This document shows positions 48,416 through 58,381 of a stretch of DNA of 64,000 nucleotides, piece after piece; positions within the stretch are counted from its first letter, which is position 1, and every line of letters starts with the position of its first letter. A program made the translations under genes and the position numbers. The stretch is from assembly GCA_001970955.1 (NCBI GenBank), contig MPUH01000174.1:26371-90370 (forward strand), given 5' to 3'. The DNA is from Stentor coeruleus (Eukaryota; Ciliophora; Heterotrichea; Heterotrichida; Stentoridae). Under the pieces are notes generated by a model. That model had not been told where the DNA came from. It ran no database searches and saw nothing but the letters and a program-made list of their open reading frames with translations.

Positions 48416-49826
48416 TCACATCAGGAACAACTTCACCTGAATTAGCATTTCTCACAGCGGTCCTATGATAATGCGGTGGCAATGTATATTTTGCAGTAAA
48501 CAAAGGTTTATATGTTTCTTCAAAGTTCATCCTATGTCTACAACAGAACAAATACAAAAACACTGACATGACAATACAAATAACAATTAGCAGAACCACA
48601 AAAAATACAATAATCCACTTAACCGAAGAGTCAAAATCATGAGACGTGTCTTTTGATACCTTAGCAGGATAAAACATAATATTCTTACTTTCCATATCAA
48701 AAGCTGTATAATATTTTCTTAAAAAAGGTCCTCCTAATCTCCATGAGTCCTTTAGAACCTCATCAGTTTTAACAAGTAAAATGCATTTATCATCATCTTT
48801 AAGGAAATAAGCTGATGGAGGTAAAATAAAATCTTTAGAAATTTTCCCATCATTTAAAGTAAAATCCATAGTAGGATAGTCAGTAAGATCTTCGCAATCA
48901 CAAACAATAGTCCCTTCATTATCTTTATTGCAATTCTCATACTTTTCATACATTAACATACGAAGTGAATTAGCATCAGCTTTAGGTGCTGATATATACC
49001 CACTGCCAGTATCAAAAACTACAGTCTTAGATGTTATAGTCACTTTATTTGAACCTATTTTAACACCAGTAAGCCCAGTTTCCCATAGTCCTCTAGTATT
49101 TTCAACTTCTAATAACACAACTTCAGTTGTCTCACTTTTAGCATACTGCATATCAACACCTCCAATAATTAACGCAGACTCTGGTTCTGGGTGTATATCA
49201 TTATTATACTCATTGTCATTCAAATACAATGAAAAAATCAACCCACTAATTTTCCCTTGAGCCTTTAAAGTTTCTAATAAAAGTGGGAAGTTTCCTGACA
49301 TGTTCATACCAAAGCCAATCACCCCATCTGCTGTCATATTATCAAAACCATAGTCTTTTTGAGCTATGACAAAAGCTTGGCTCAAAGCTGTCAATTGATC
49401 ATCATCTCCTATAGACACAACATCTGTTCCTGCATCTCCTGTAACATTACCAGTAACATAATCTATAAAAACAGTTTGGTTTATGTTTTTAAATGTTTCA
49501 GAAACCCCTGCATCAAAACTATGATCACATTCGTGACATGGGAAACAACTAGGTGACTGGACCCAAATGTCCCATGAGGTTGTATCTATAACAAGATCGA
49601 TTTTTTGAGGAGGTAAGCCGAAGTAAAAGGCTCCTGAATATTCGAGCTATATAAAGCTTACATTGCGGTTGTTGTCAAGTTTGGAGTGGGGGACGATTTG
49701 TAAGTTGTCATAGTGGGAATTTTTCAGGTATTGTTTTAACTCGTCTCTGTGATGAGAGTTGAATTTTAGAGGGACTGTAATTAGAGACCAAGCACATGCT
49801 ATAAGTAAAGCTATGATCTTCACCAT
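48366..49826 (-). CDS. Membrane-anchored pepsin-type aspartic protease
   Basis: Two frames become one after removing the 15-nt intron at 49647-49661 ('...NNRN' joins 'LEYSGAFYFG'), giving 481 residues. The start at 49826 gives a signal peptide MVKIIALLIACAW. The first catalytic motif is DTTSWDIWVQ, with Thr replacing the Gly of DTGS; a C-x-x-C pair follows (SCFPCHEC). The second motif is a normal FDTGSG. A transmembrane helix near the C-terminus (IIVFFVVLLIVICIVMSVFL) and a cytosolic tail follow, so it is a type I membrane protease of the A1 family, probably in the endo-lysosomal pathway. The altered first motif may reduce activity. The 5' end of the coding region is partly duplicated upstream (49874-49936). 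Confidence 0.88.
49647..49661 (-). other. 15-nt spliceosomal intron
   Basis: GTAAGCTTTATATAG on the minus strand, between the signal-peptide exon and the protease domain. A at position 10. Retention gives an in-frame TAG. Confidence 0.9.
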
Positions 49827-49936
49827 TATTATATAAGAAGGCAATTTTATGGGGTTTTTTGGCTTATTTATAGAGCACATGCTATAAGTAAAGCTATGAT
49901 CTTCACCATTATTATATAAGAAGGCAATTTTATGGG
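49791..49936. repeat. 63-bp duplication over the protease start codon
   Basis: 49791-49853 recurs at 49874-49936 (offset 83, 20-bp spacer) with no N. Both copies contain the ATG and most of the signal peptide. The upstream copy would give only MVKIIALLIACAL before a TAA, so it acts at most as a short upstream frame. Either a true local duplication or a merged assembly overlap. Confidence 0.85.
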
Positions 49937-50719
49937 ATAAAAGGAATTTTTGGTTGGATTCTAGGATGATATGGATAGTGGGTTTAAGACTTGGGTTATT
50001 GGGTTTTGTTACGAGAATGAAATAGGTTTTAGAAAATGGATGTGAAGAATGCTGAAAAAAGGTAAGCTTAGATGAAGGATATTGAAATTCAGACTAACTT
50101 ATTATAGATAATTTCTGTTTTCAAATTTGATTACTATAATTCAAAGAAATGCATAAAAGCATAATATCAGTAATCGAATAAAGTATGTAGTGAAGTATCA
50201 GAAATCCAAAAATATATTTTTTTGTTATAAAAGTATTAGCTGCTAAATTAAGAGGAGAAACAAAGATTATTTATAAATACGAGTTTAACTCTCTGTTTTA
50301 TGCCAGGATGTTATACTTTCTGTTTTCATGCTGCTGTGTTGAATTAGGCGTTATTTAGTCTTCCGTATTGCTGGTATCACACATGTGGAAGCTCTGACTA
50401 TAAAACTTATTATTACATTTGCTACAGGTTATGCTAAAATTATGCACACTAGAGTTTAATATTGGCTTATCTTTTACTGTATTGCATGAAGGGTATGTGG
50501 GTATTCAACTTTTTCATCTTAGATAAAGTTTTAGGAGACACTCATTTCCATAATAATTGTTTATTATCATAATAAAGTTGTAATATTATGATTTAGATGA
50601 ATTTTAAAGTTTAGTCTATATGCTTAATGCCATATTTTGAATGCTTATGAATGATTATTGTATTTTTTATAAAATCTAAAACACTATTTATCTACTTTTT
50701 ACAATGATTAATTACATGA
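49827..50719. other. Intergenic region with a zinc-finger-like remnant
   Basis: Besides the duplicated protease 5' end, the minus strand at 50355-50495 holds 46 open codons including CSKCNNKFYSQSFHMC, which resembles a C2HC-type zinc finger (C-x2-C ... H-x2-C). It has no ATG and stops lie just upstream, so it is a remnant or an unplaced exon. The rest shows nothing. Confidence 0.35.
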
Positions 50720-52633
50720 TCATTCTAGCAAATGCTCAATTAGATCGTCATCTCCGCTGTCATAACTAAATTCATCTCTAAAATATTCTATTTCCATATC
50801 ACTGGCAAAACATCTATGCATTTTCCCCCTAGATTCAAAAAATCCACTTCCAGTCTCTCTAAAATCAATCAAATTCCCATAAAACCTACTTCCATCCAAA
50901 TATTCCATAACTCCTTTGCCTACATTCCCATCAAATTCCCCTTCAAAAACTTTTTCACCAAAAAAAACTTTCCCTTTTTCAATAATTTTTCCTTCATAAA
51001 ACTGCCCAAGGAAAATCACCCCGTTTTTAAAAATCAATTTTCCTGGGCCATGTCTCAAACTATTATAAAAATTCCCATGATACTTATCACCATTGCTTAA
51101 AACTTCAATACCAATACCTTCAAGTTCCCCATATCTAAAATTCCCTTCACAGAAATCCTTATCTTTAGTTCTCAAAGACCCATAACCATGATAAAGACCA
51201 TTTTTCCATTGCCCATTGTATATAAATCCATCACTTGTCACTATTAAACCCTGTCCTGAAGCCTTACCAGATTTCCAAAAACCTCTATAGACTGAACCAT
51301 CAACATAATATCTTGATCCAAAACCATGTGGCTGTTTAGTTCCATTCATTTGTCCTTCATAAACACTTAAGTCAGGTAATAGCCTTAGATAAGTCCCTTC
51401 AATAGACTCCCTACATGATTCATATGTATAAATATGATGTAATGAACTTAGAACATATAAAACATTATCGTTACGGTATTTTGATATAAGCCCTGTCAAA
51501 TAGTCTACATAAGGAAAATCTTCAACTAATTTCTCATGAGCTTTAGTAAATGATAAATCTGTTGATTCAATAGATAAATTACTTTCATGGAGCTGGACTT
51601 TCTCTGACTTAACCGGAGCATCATTTGTGATTACTTCTTGCAAATTACTATATGGGAACATCAACCTTGGGGATTCAAAACAATTTATATTAATCTGGTC
51701 TTCTGAAGATAAAAATGATCGGTGTGTTGAATTGACACTTGAACAAGATTCATTTGGAGTATAAGAAAATGTGCCTCTTCGTCTATTGACAACATGCAAT
51801 GGTAATTTGAATTCTATGCTTTTACGATTTTTATCAGTTGTAGGGATTGATGTAAACAAGTGTTGAATGATGAGAACTTTGATTTTTTGGCTTTTGAGAT
51901 TGTCGCGGATTAAGTTCATGCTATTTATGGTTTCGTAATCAAAATTAAACAGGGCTTTATTGGATTTAATATAGTTATAATAGTGGGATCTTTTAAATGT
52001 ACTTAGGCCTAGTACCCAAGCCATTAGGCATAATTCCTTTTTTTCAATTTCTTCATAATCACTTATCAAATTCTGATTATAAGTTGCAATTTCTTCATTA
52101 CCATCCAAGGCTGTTAGCAAATTCTCAACTCTGCTTCCAAGTAAAAGAGCATCAAATTTCAATACTTTTATAATATCATACGCCATCTCTGACATGGTAT
52201 TTGTCATCTTAACCTTTAATTCCAAGCACATTTTATCAAGTATCTTATTGAAAACCTCAGAATCTGATACATGCAAAATATTCTTATATCGTTTTTCTAA
52301 TAAAAAATCATAAATCATCATAGCCTTTAAAGGATATTCTAATAAAAAATCTTCAGTTTCACTTATCATACAGTATTGTCCCAAAATAACTTCATAATCT
52401 CTTATAAGATTATTGTCTGATTTAAGAAAACAAACATTTTTATCTTGAAATCTTCCAACAAATGAACCCGTTTTTATAACTTTCCCCCAACCTTCTATGC
52501 ATTTCCCTTCACAGTTGATTATAATTTTTGCTACTTGTATTAAAAGATGTGATTCTGTTAGGATTTTTAGAGTTTCTGAAGACGTTTGCTTTTTCGACAG
52601 GTCCCAAACTTTACTTATAATGAAATCATCCAT
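50720..52633 (-). CDS. MORN-repeat protein
   Basis: 637 residues. The N-terminal 400 residues are mixed helical and polar with no domain I recognise. From about residue 430 to 615 there are seven or eight MORN repeats (QPHGFGSRYYVDGSVYRGFW, GQGLIVTSDGFIYNGQWKNG, YHGYGSLRTK, GPGKLIFKNGVIFLGQF). MORN repeats form extended beta structures found in proteins at membranes, basal bodies and the cell cortex of ciliates and apicomplexans. The last 30 residues are acidic. The stop is TGA, one of only two in the window. Function beyond a scaffold role is unknown. Confidence 0.88.
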   Translation of the reverse strand: MDDFIISKVWDLSKKQTSSETLKILTESHLLIQVAKIIINCEGKCIEGWGKVIKTGSFVGRFQDKNVCFLKSDNNLIRDYEVILGQYCMISETEDFLLEYPLKAMMIYDFLLEKRYKNILHVSDSEVFNKILDKMCLELKVKMTNTMSEMAYDIIKVLKFDALLLGSRVENLLTALDGNEEIATYNQNLISDYEEIEKKELCLMAWVLGLSTFKRSHYYNYIKSNKALFNFDYETINSMNLIRDNLKSQKIKVLIIQHLFTSIPTTDKNRKSIEFKLPLHVVNRRRGTFSYTPNESCSSVNSTHRSFLSSEDQININCFESPRLMFPYSNLQEVITNDAPVKSEKVQLHESNLSIESTDLSFTKAHEKLVEDFPYVDYLTGLISKYRNDNVLYVLSSLHHIYTYESCRESIEGTYLRLLPDLSVYEGQMNGTKQPHGFGSRYYVDGSVYRGFWKSGKASGQGLIVTSDGFIYNGQWKNGLYHGYGSLRTKDKDFCEGNFRYGELEGIGIEVLSNGDKYHGNFYNSLRHGPGKLIFKNGVIFLGQFYEGKIIEKGKVFFGEKVFEGEFDGNVGKGVMEYLDGSRFYGNLIDFRETGSGFFESRGKMHRCFASDMEIEYFRDEFSYDSGDDDLIEHLLE

Positions 52634-53718
52634 TTGAATAAAAAATATAAATGGTTTCTTTTTTTAGTTAATAAGATTTGAAAATAGTTAAAAAGTTTAT
52701 ATGATCTAAGGCTGTGAGTAAATAATTTTAGAGATTTCAGAATAAGTATTATAAAAACATTTGTGAGTTTTAGATTATAATGGATTATGGAGATTTAAGA
52801 ATCTTATTTAAATAAGGAATTGATCTTATTATAAAAAAATTGTATAACGCCATGATATTTGTATTGGAAAGATTATTATATTGTATAAAATATTTATTAG
52901 TTTCGTGTAATGTATATCAGTTTTTGAAAATATATGTATAAATAATTGAGGCAATTATTGAATTTTATTTCATAAAATAGTATACAGGCGTATTACCAGT
53001 ATAATCATATTTTTATGCTTTCCAATTAGTAGTCTATTTTTCATTAATTCTAAGCTAATAAAATTATATTTATTATTGTAATTATCATATAGTTTATAGG
53101 AAATAATAGTTCAGACTATTAGATTGAGGCATTTTTTTAATAATCGGGATTATCCCACAGTAAGCGACCTTTTTTTCAAGAAAAACAATAAAAGTCGCCA
53201 TGGAATTAGGGTTACTAGAATTAAAAGCATCTAAATGGTAAGCTAGATCATTTTGAACTAAGTTCTCAATACCTACAAAAATAAAGTTTGTGAATCTAAT
53301 TTAATTAATCAGGATTTTATAAATAATTGGAAAAAAATAGAAATCACATTCTCACTTACTCTCTATCAAGCATCATTAATATAGATGAAATGGTTTGATA
53401 TTTAGTAACTTAAAAATAAAACTTATGCTTATTAAGCATAATTTGCTATGATGCAAGCACTCAGAAGGAAAAATTAAAATATTATGATAAGCTCAAAAAA
53501 AAAAAAAACTGTCAGTCATTACTAAAAGATAGGCCAAGATATTTTGGAAAGCTAATACTGAAAATCTTTCAGATACTAGAGAACATGAAGACATGGATAT
53601 CTGGTTGACTATTTTAGAAAATTATTTTTTATATAATAAGCAATACTTAAAATAATATCTTCTTTAAAATCCGACTTATATTTCATTCTTTCTACCAATT
53701 AATACAAATTATCGTTAA
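52634..53718. other. AT-rich intergenic region
   Basis: No intact gene. At about 53540-53650 (+) a short coding-like stretch (ANTENLSDTREHEDMDIWLT) ends at stops and may be a remnant. Nothing else recognised. Confidence 0.4.
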
Positions 53719-54054
53719 TTATGCTTTATAGTTTTTTCTATATAGCTTAAAAAGCAATTTGATATTATCTTCATTAGCTTGAGTAAGACTACTTCTAAAA
53801 GAATATTTCATAACTTTTTTAGTCTTATCAGTTCCCTTTAAAAATCCTTCATGCATTTTCCTCTTTTTACTATAAGAACGAGGGCTTATATTAAAAATAC
53901 TTTCTAGTTTACGCATCTCATATTCAATACCAGGATATTGTTGGCGTGTAATTTTTCGAGGAAGGGTTGAGAATTTATTGATTACAGGGGGCATGCTTGA
54001 AGAATGCTTATGAGACATAGGTGGAGTCGAATCAGAGTCATCAGACATTTCCAT
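53719..54054 (-). CDS. Small basic protein, unknown
   Basis: I take the start at 54054 (MEMSDDSDSTPP), giving 111 residues; the frame is open upstream to another ATG at 54105 but that leader is AT-noise-like. The N-terminus is acidic and Ser/Pro-rich, the rest basic (RKITRQQYP, YSKKRKMHEGFLKGTDKTKK). No family is recognised. A clean frame in an otherwise AT-rich stretch and coding-like composition suggest a real gene. Confidence 0.55.
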   Translation of the reverse strand: MEMSDDSDSTPPMSHKHSSSMPPVINKFSTLPRKITRQQYPGIEYEMRKLESIFNISPRSYSKKRKMHEGFLKGTDKTKKVMKYSFRSSLTQANEDNIKLLFKLYRKNYKA

Positions 54055-54172
54055 AAAACAAATATAAGAATATAATCTTACATATAAAATACATAATTCA
54101 TACATTTACCATATAAATAACTAATCTTTCTCTATAAATCAACACAATATTCAATAATAAAATTGATATTAT

Positions 54173-54766
54173 TTAACTGTCTGACGAGGAACTATCAGAA
54201 GATTCCCCTTCTCTATATACCTTAATCTCAACCACAAGTGAGCTCTCAAGGCTTTTCAAACTCTCTTGAAACTTGTCAAAATCAATAATCTTATTCACTG
54301 TAACCCTTGATTTCACCTTAAACAGAGTTGTCCCACCCATTGGAGCTGAAAAACTAAAAGTATCAATTTTATCAATATTAACACCTTGGCTTGCAAGAAT
54401 TTGTGTTAAAGAATACACAATCCCTGGCTGATCATCGCCTATAAGTTCAATAAAAACTTTGTAGTCTTGAATTTCTATAGTTTTTGCAGGGAATGGATGT
54501 AAGTCAGTCACATCTAAATGAATACCTAAGTCTTCACGACTTTTTTTAACTTTGTCTTGGAATGATTGGTAATTTTTTTCAGGAATGTCTATGAGGACCA
54601 TTAGAGAGAAATTGTTTTCAAGCTTAGACATTCTGGAATCAGCAATGTTCCCATCTTCGTCAAAGATAATCCCTGTTATGTCTTTGACTAAGCCAATACG
54701 GTCTACTCCTGTGCCTGTGAGGATAAGCTTTCTTTTGGCTGAAGTGAAAAGTCTTCGTAAGAGCAT
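54173..54766 (-). CDS. Two-ACT-domain protein, probably mitochondrial
   Basis: 197 residues. Two ACT domains in tandem: about 14-90 (LILTGTGVDRIGLVKDITGI, with FDEDGNIADSRMSKL) and about 103-180 (KVFIELIGDDQPGIVYSLTQ, with ILASQGVNIDKIDTF). The layout and the D-R-I-G / D-Q-P-G turns fit GcvR-type regulators. ACT domains bind amino acids. The N-terminus MLLRRLFTSAKRK is a good mitochondrial presequence. The C-terminus is a Ser/Asp tail (GESSDSSSSDS). A regulatory role in amino-acid metabolism is inferred; the ligand is unknown. Confidence 0.85.
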   Translation of the reverse strand: MLLRRLFTSAKRKLILTGTGVDRIGLVKDITGIIFDEDGNIADSRMSKLENNFSLMVLIDIPEKNYQSFQDKVKKSREDLGIHLDVTDLHPFPAKTIEIQDYKVFIELIGDDQPGIVYSLTQILASQGVNIDKIDTFSFSAPMGGTTLFKVKSRVTVNKIIDFDKFQESLKSLESSLVVEIKVYREGESSDSSSSDS

Positions 54767-55413
54767 ATTTGAAAATATATGAAATTTATTAAAGCCTTTC
54801 TTATTATGACTGACAAAATTTGAAAGATTGATTTGAAATATATATTTTTTTAAATCAGTCTGCTAAACTATTTATAAATATATTATTATTGAAATTTCAA
54901 TGAGTTATAGCTTAAAGGTACAAATGGCAGATAAAAATACACTAAATAAGTATAATCTAAATTGTATTAAAATTACACTATATAGTAAATAAACTATTTA
55001 CTATAATATAATCTCATATATATTAACATAACTATACCTTATAATCCTAAAATTATTTAAGCCAATTATTAACTACAAATTAAATATTATTTTCTCCAAA
55101 CTATATTTATCTGTAAAGAAACCTGTAAGTAAATCTTAAGTATCTCATTAAAAATAACAAAGATGTAAGAATTATAGATAATAATACAAGGCAACTTATA
55201 AGATAAAAGTTTTCATAGCATTTATAAGCTCGTATATACTAATTCTTATCCTGGTACAAAAATTAGGGAAATCTTTTAAAATTATTATGCAAATTTTTAT
55301 AATAAAAATAGTAGGATTTCTTCTCTATAATATTTACTTTTGACCAGTGTATCGAATTGAAACTCTAGTTAAAAATATACATCCAATATTTTAAGTTTTT
55401 AAAATGGATAAAT
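54767..55413. other. AT-rich intergenic region
   Basis: Nothing recognised on either strand. Confidence 0.55.
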
Positions 55414-55629
55414 ATGAGATTTTCTATTGAAGAAATTGTTGAGACTAGAGATCATAAAGAGTCTTGGGAGAGGACAGAAAGTGTTGTAAAAATTTGGAAA
55501 AGAAAGACTAAGGAGAAACTTTGGTATAATCATGCTATGATAAAAAATGCTTATGATGATGATTTATCATGGATTTTACCTAGCAAAGTTGCTAAAATAA
55601 CCTATCGTAAAGTTTCTAATCTAAAATAA
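55414..55629 (+). CDS. Small hypothetical protein
   Basis: 71 residues (MRFSIEEIVETRDHKESWER...), charged and coding-like, with three Trp (all TGG), ending at TAA. No family is recognised and there is no neighbour close by. The length is near the limit of chance in this AT-rich DNA, but the content (Glu, Lys, Trp, Asp) is unlike chance frames. It may be a real small gene or the remnant of a larger one. Confidence 0.4.
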   Translation: MRFSIEEIVETRDHKESWERTESVVKIWKRKTKEKLWYNHAMIKNAYDDDLSWILPSKVAKITYRKVSNLK

Positions 55630-56127
55630 CTTCTAGCTTAAACTTTAAACATCTGTTTTCGGTTATTTCTTTCATCAAACCTCTAAAAGAAGTCTTTTCC
55701 TGCAATTTTTTTTATCTTTTCAATTAAAACCAAATAAAATCACTAACCTAACCTAATCCTAAAGCTTAATCTTAACTTTTTCTAAAGAACGTTTCATACA
55801 TCATATAGCATGAAACCTAGCAATTAATTAATTCTCAATCATTCCAGACTCATGCTTGCTTTTCACCATGATTTCCCTTTATTTAAATACCACGAATGGG
55901 GCTTCCAACACATTCACATTCATAATAATCTTAATAAAATTTCTACCTATTGCAGTCAAATTCTCTGTCCTCTCTTTTATCATTTTCTCTAATTGTATAA
56001 ATTAAGACTTTCCTTGCATGATTAGTAAGCATGCATTGCCCGAAAAATAGTCTGGGAATCTAAGTTTTGCTTTTGACGAATTTAAGATTTTTTATATTAA
56101 AAAAAGTTTTAGGCTTGATGGGGAAAT
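55630..56127. other. Intergenic region
   Basis: About 500 bp between two convergent genes. No frame, RNA or repeat recognised. Confidence 0.55.
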
Positions 56128-57423
56128 TTATGGCTTCCTTACTCCTATTCTTGTAACTATTAAAGGTGGTAAATCAAATACAGGTTGATGGGCTATAGGA
56201 GCGTTGTGGGACTCATGACGTTTTATTGCTGGCTTACGGCGCTGACGAAATGCCAAAGCTGGGTTTCCAACATGAAGACCAGAAATACTGAGTGGGGCTT
56301 CTTGTTTTAAATGACTTGATGATGGTGTTAACCCTAGGAAACATGATATAGAATCAATGCTGCAAATATATTGTTCATCTCTTAAAGCTTGAAGTATACA
56401 AGTCTATATAATTTTTACGTCATGGGCTGAATGGCTGCAAGCTAACTTCTTCCAACGGGTTTGTTGATCACTTTTGCATATATGGCATACATCAGGAGGA
56501 CAGTCAGGAAGTAAAGAAAATAAATACTCTGACAAACAAGGTTTAGCATCTAATTGCTGTAGCATTTCATAATCCTCCGGTCCAAAATCCCTACCCGCAA
56601 AAGCATCACTATTAACCCTTACAGCAGCTTCCCAAGCACTATTAGGATTAGTTTTCATAATAAATGGATGCTCTTTATGATAACTCTTATAACATCTCGA
56701 ACAAAAATCAAAATTTGGACAAATCACACAATGATATTTAGTCCCAACAATAGGTATTGCCCCACATCCTATACAAGTTGCATTACTATGTAATTGAGGT
56801 TTCTTTTTTGCCTTTCTTAATATCTTATTAAGCTCATTTATCACACCATTTCCCCAATCACATCGACATAATGGGCATGTTATTGGATCTTTTTGTGAAG
56901 TTTTATGTTCAGCCCATACTTTCATACATTTAACATGGAAATTATGCCCACATCCTTCCTTACAATATATCAAAGTTTCAGGGTCTTTTAAATCTTCTTG
57001 GCATATTGGACAACCAAATTCTTCTGACAAGTTGATTCTGTCAACTTTTTGTGCTTGTGCCGAATTTCTTTCCTTTTTCGGTTTTGTATCCACGTGAGGG
57101 TTGACTCGATTTCTAATCAGCCAATTAATTTCTGAGTCGATAAATGATAGTTGCCATATAATTGGATTATCGGGAAGGACTCTGAATATTTTTAAAAGTA
57201 TATAAAGGGTATGAACACAATGTTCAGTCTTTCCTCCGCCACATGTACAACTATGTGTGCTTCCCAAAGATACTTTTATAACTTTTCCCGTCTCATCTTT
57301 TAACACAAAACTAGTGAGTCCGCTTTCATTAACTAGAAAAAATGTAGACTGTAAAGCAGTCTGAACAGTTTGAAAAAAAATCACAGGGGCTTTTCCTCTA
57401 TATGGCTTTTCTCTAGTCGACAT
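56128..57423 (-). CDS. ZSWIM2-like E3 ubiquitin ligase (SWIM-RING-ZZ-RING)
   Basis: Removing the 15-nt intron at 56404-56418 joins '...CSHSAHD' to 'TCILQALRDEQYICS' and gives 426 residues. Domains in order: SWIM zinc finger (THSCTCGGGKTEHCVHTL, about 56-73), RING finger (CPICQEDL ... CGHNFHVKC ... CPLC, about 138-190), ZZ zinc finger (CIGCGAIPIVGTKYHCVIC ... DFCSRCYKSYHKEH), and a second RING-like finger (CHICKSDQ ... CSHSAHDTCI) whose second half is encoded after the intron. This order is that of ZSWIM2, a ubiquitin E3 ligase studied in animal testis. Substrates are unknown. The spliced tail of about 90 residues is basic and proline-rich. Confidence 0.88.
56404..56418 (-). other. 15-nt spliceosomal intron
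   Basis: GTAAAAATTATATAG on the minus strand. A at position 10. It interrupts the second RING domain; retention gives an in-frame TAG and loses the rest of the finger. Confidence 0.9.
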
Positions 57424-57481
57424 TTAAATCAATTTTAATCAAATAAAGGGGAAATTTTTCTTAGCCGCTTATATAATTAAA

Positions 57482-57640
57482 ATGGAAGTTGATAGAAACA
57501 CCGAAGCTTTTCAAGAAATCCTAACAAGTGGTAACGAGTCTCCAAAAGGTGGTGTTGGAGGCAACGAGCACTGTGTAGCGATTATAAGTCGTAAAGCAAG
57601 AGTCCTTTATATGTATAAAGGCAAAAAAAAGTTAAAATAA
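57482..57640 (+). CDS. 52-residue hypothetical protein
   Basis: MEVDRNTEAFQEILTSGNES..., ending YMYKGKKKLK at a TAA. The start is 58 bp from the divergent ZSWIM2-like start. Coding-like content with a Gly-rich middle (KGGVGGNEHCVAII) and a basic tail. No family is recognised. Given its size the call rests on composition and position only. Confidence 0.45.
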   Translation: MEVDRNTEAFQEILTSGNESPKGGVGGNEHCVAIISRKARVLYMYKGKKKLK

Positions 57641-57753
57641 CTTAATTAGGTTTAATAAGAATACATCCGTAAAATACTCAGAATTTTATACAAAAACTAT
57701 GTAATTATATAATAGAGTTATATATAAACTAAGAAAAAGTTTATATAATAGAT

Positions 57754-57836
57754 CCGACCATAGCTCAGTTGGTAGAGCATGGGACTGTAGAAAAGTAGTA
57801 ATCCCAGGGTCACCGGTTCAACTCCGGTTAGTCGGA
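57754..57836 (+). tRNA. tRNA-Tyr(GUA) with 10-nt intron, copy 1
   Basis: Full cloverleaf: acceptor CCGACCA/TAGTCGG (one C-A mismatch), D arm GCTC...GAGC, anticodon stem TGGGA/TCCCA, loop CTGTAGA with anticodon GTA, T arm ACCGG-TTCAACT-CCGGT, discriminator A. A 10-nt intron AAAGTAGTAA follows the base after the anticodon, where eukaryotic tRNA-Tyr introns sit. C1-G72 and A73 are the eukaryotic Tyr identity elements. A pol III TTTTT terminator follows. Confidence 0.95.
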
Positions 57837-57899
57837 CTTTTTATTGAATAACAATAAGAAGAGTTGTATATATAATGACTATATAGTTAGATAATAGAT

Positions 57900-57982
57900 C
57901 CGACCATAGCTCAGTTGGTAGAGCATGGGACTGTAGAAAAGTAGTAATCCCAGGGTCACCGGTTCAACTCCGGTTAGTCGGA
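57900..57982 (+). tRNA. tRNA-Tyr(GUA) with 10-nt intron, copy 2
   Basis: Identical to copy 1 including the intron AAAGTAGTAA; offset 146 bp. Followed by a TTTTT terminator. Confidence 0.95.
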
Positions 57983-58045
57983 CTTTTTATTAAATAACAT
58001 TAAGAAGAGTTGTATATATAATGACTATATAGTTAGATAATAGAT

Positions 58046-58128
58046 CCGACCATAGCTCAGTTGGTAGAGCATGGGACTGTAGAAAAGTAGTAATCCCAGG
58101 GTCACCGGTTCAACTCCGGTTAGTCGGA
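58046..58128 (+). tRNA. tRNA-Tyr(GUA) with 10-nt intron, copy 3
   Basis: Identical to copies 1 and 2; offset 146 bp. Followed by a TTTTT terminator. Confidence 0.95.
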
Positions 58129-58190
58129 CTTTTTATTAAATAACAATAAAAGAGTTGTATATATAATGACTATATAGTTAAATGATAGAT

Positions 58191-58273
58191 CCGACCATAG
58201 CTCAGTTGGTAGAGCATGGGACTGTAGAAATGTAGTAATCCCAGGGTCACCGGTTCAACTCCGGTTAGTCGGA
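58191..58273 (+). tRNA. tRNA-Tyr(GUA) with 10-nt intron, copy 4
   Basis: Same mature sequence. The only change I see is in the intron: AATGTAGTAA instead of AAAGTAGTAA. Offset 145 bp. TTTTT terminator follows. Confidence 0.95.
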
Positions 58274-58381
58274 CTTTTTACTAAAATTCCATTATATCAT
58301 TTAATAATGAAACTAAAGATTTTGTGAGCTTTTTGAATAAGAAGCATGTATTTATATTAATTTATTGTATTATAACATGAT

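Larger units (their letters stand above)
57754..58282 (+). repeat. Four-unit tandem array carrying tRNA-Tyr genes
   Basis: Units of 146, 146 and 145 bp each hold one 83-bp tRNA gene plus about 63 bp of near-identical flank (TTTTTATT, AGAGTTGTATATATAATGAC, TATATAGTTAGATAATAGAT). The flanks have a few substitutions or one-base indels, so the copies are recent duplicates and not one sequence assembled four times. Confidence 0.9.
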
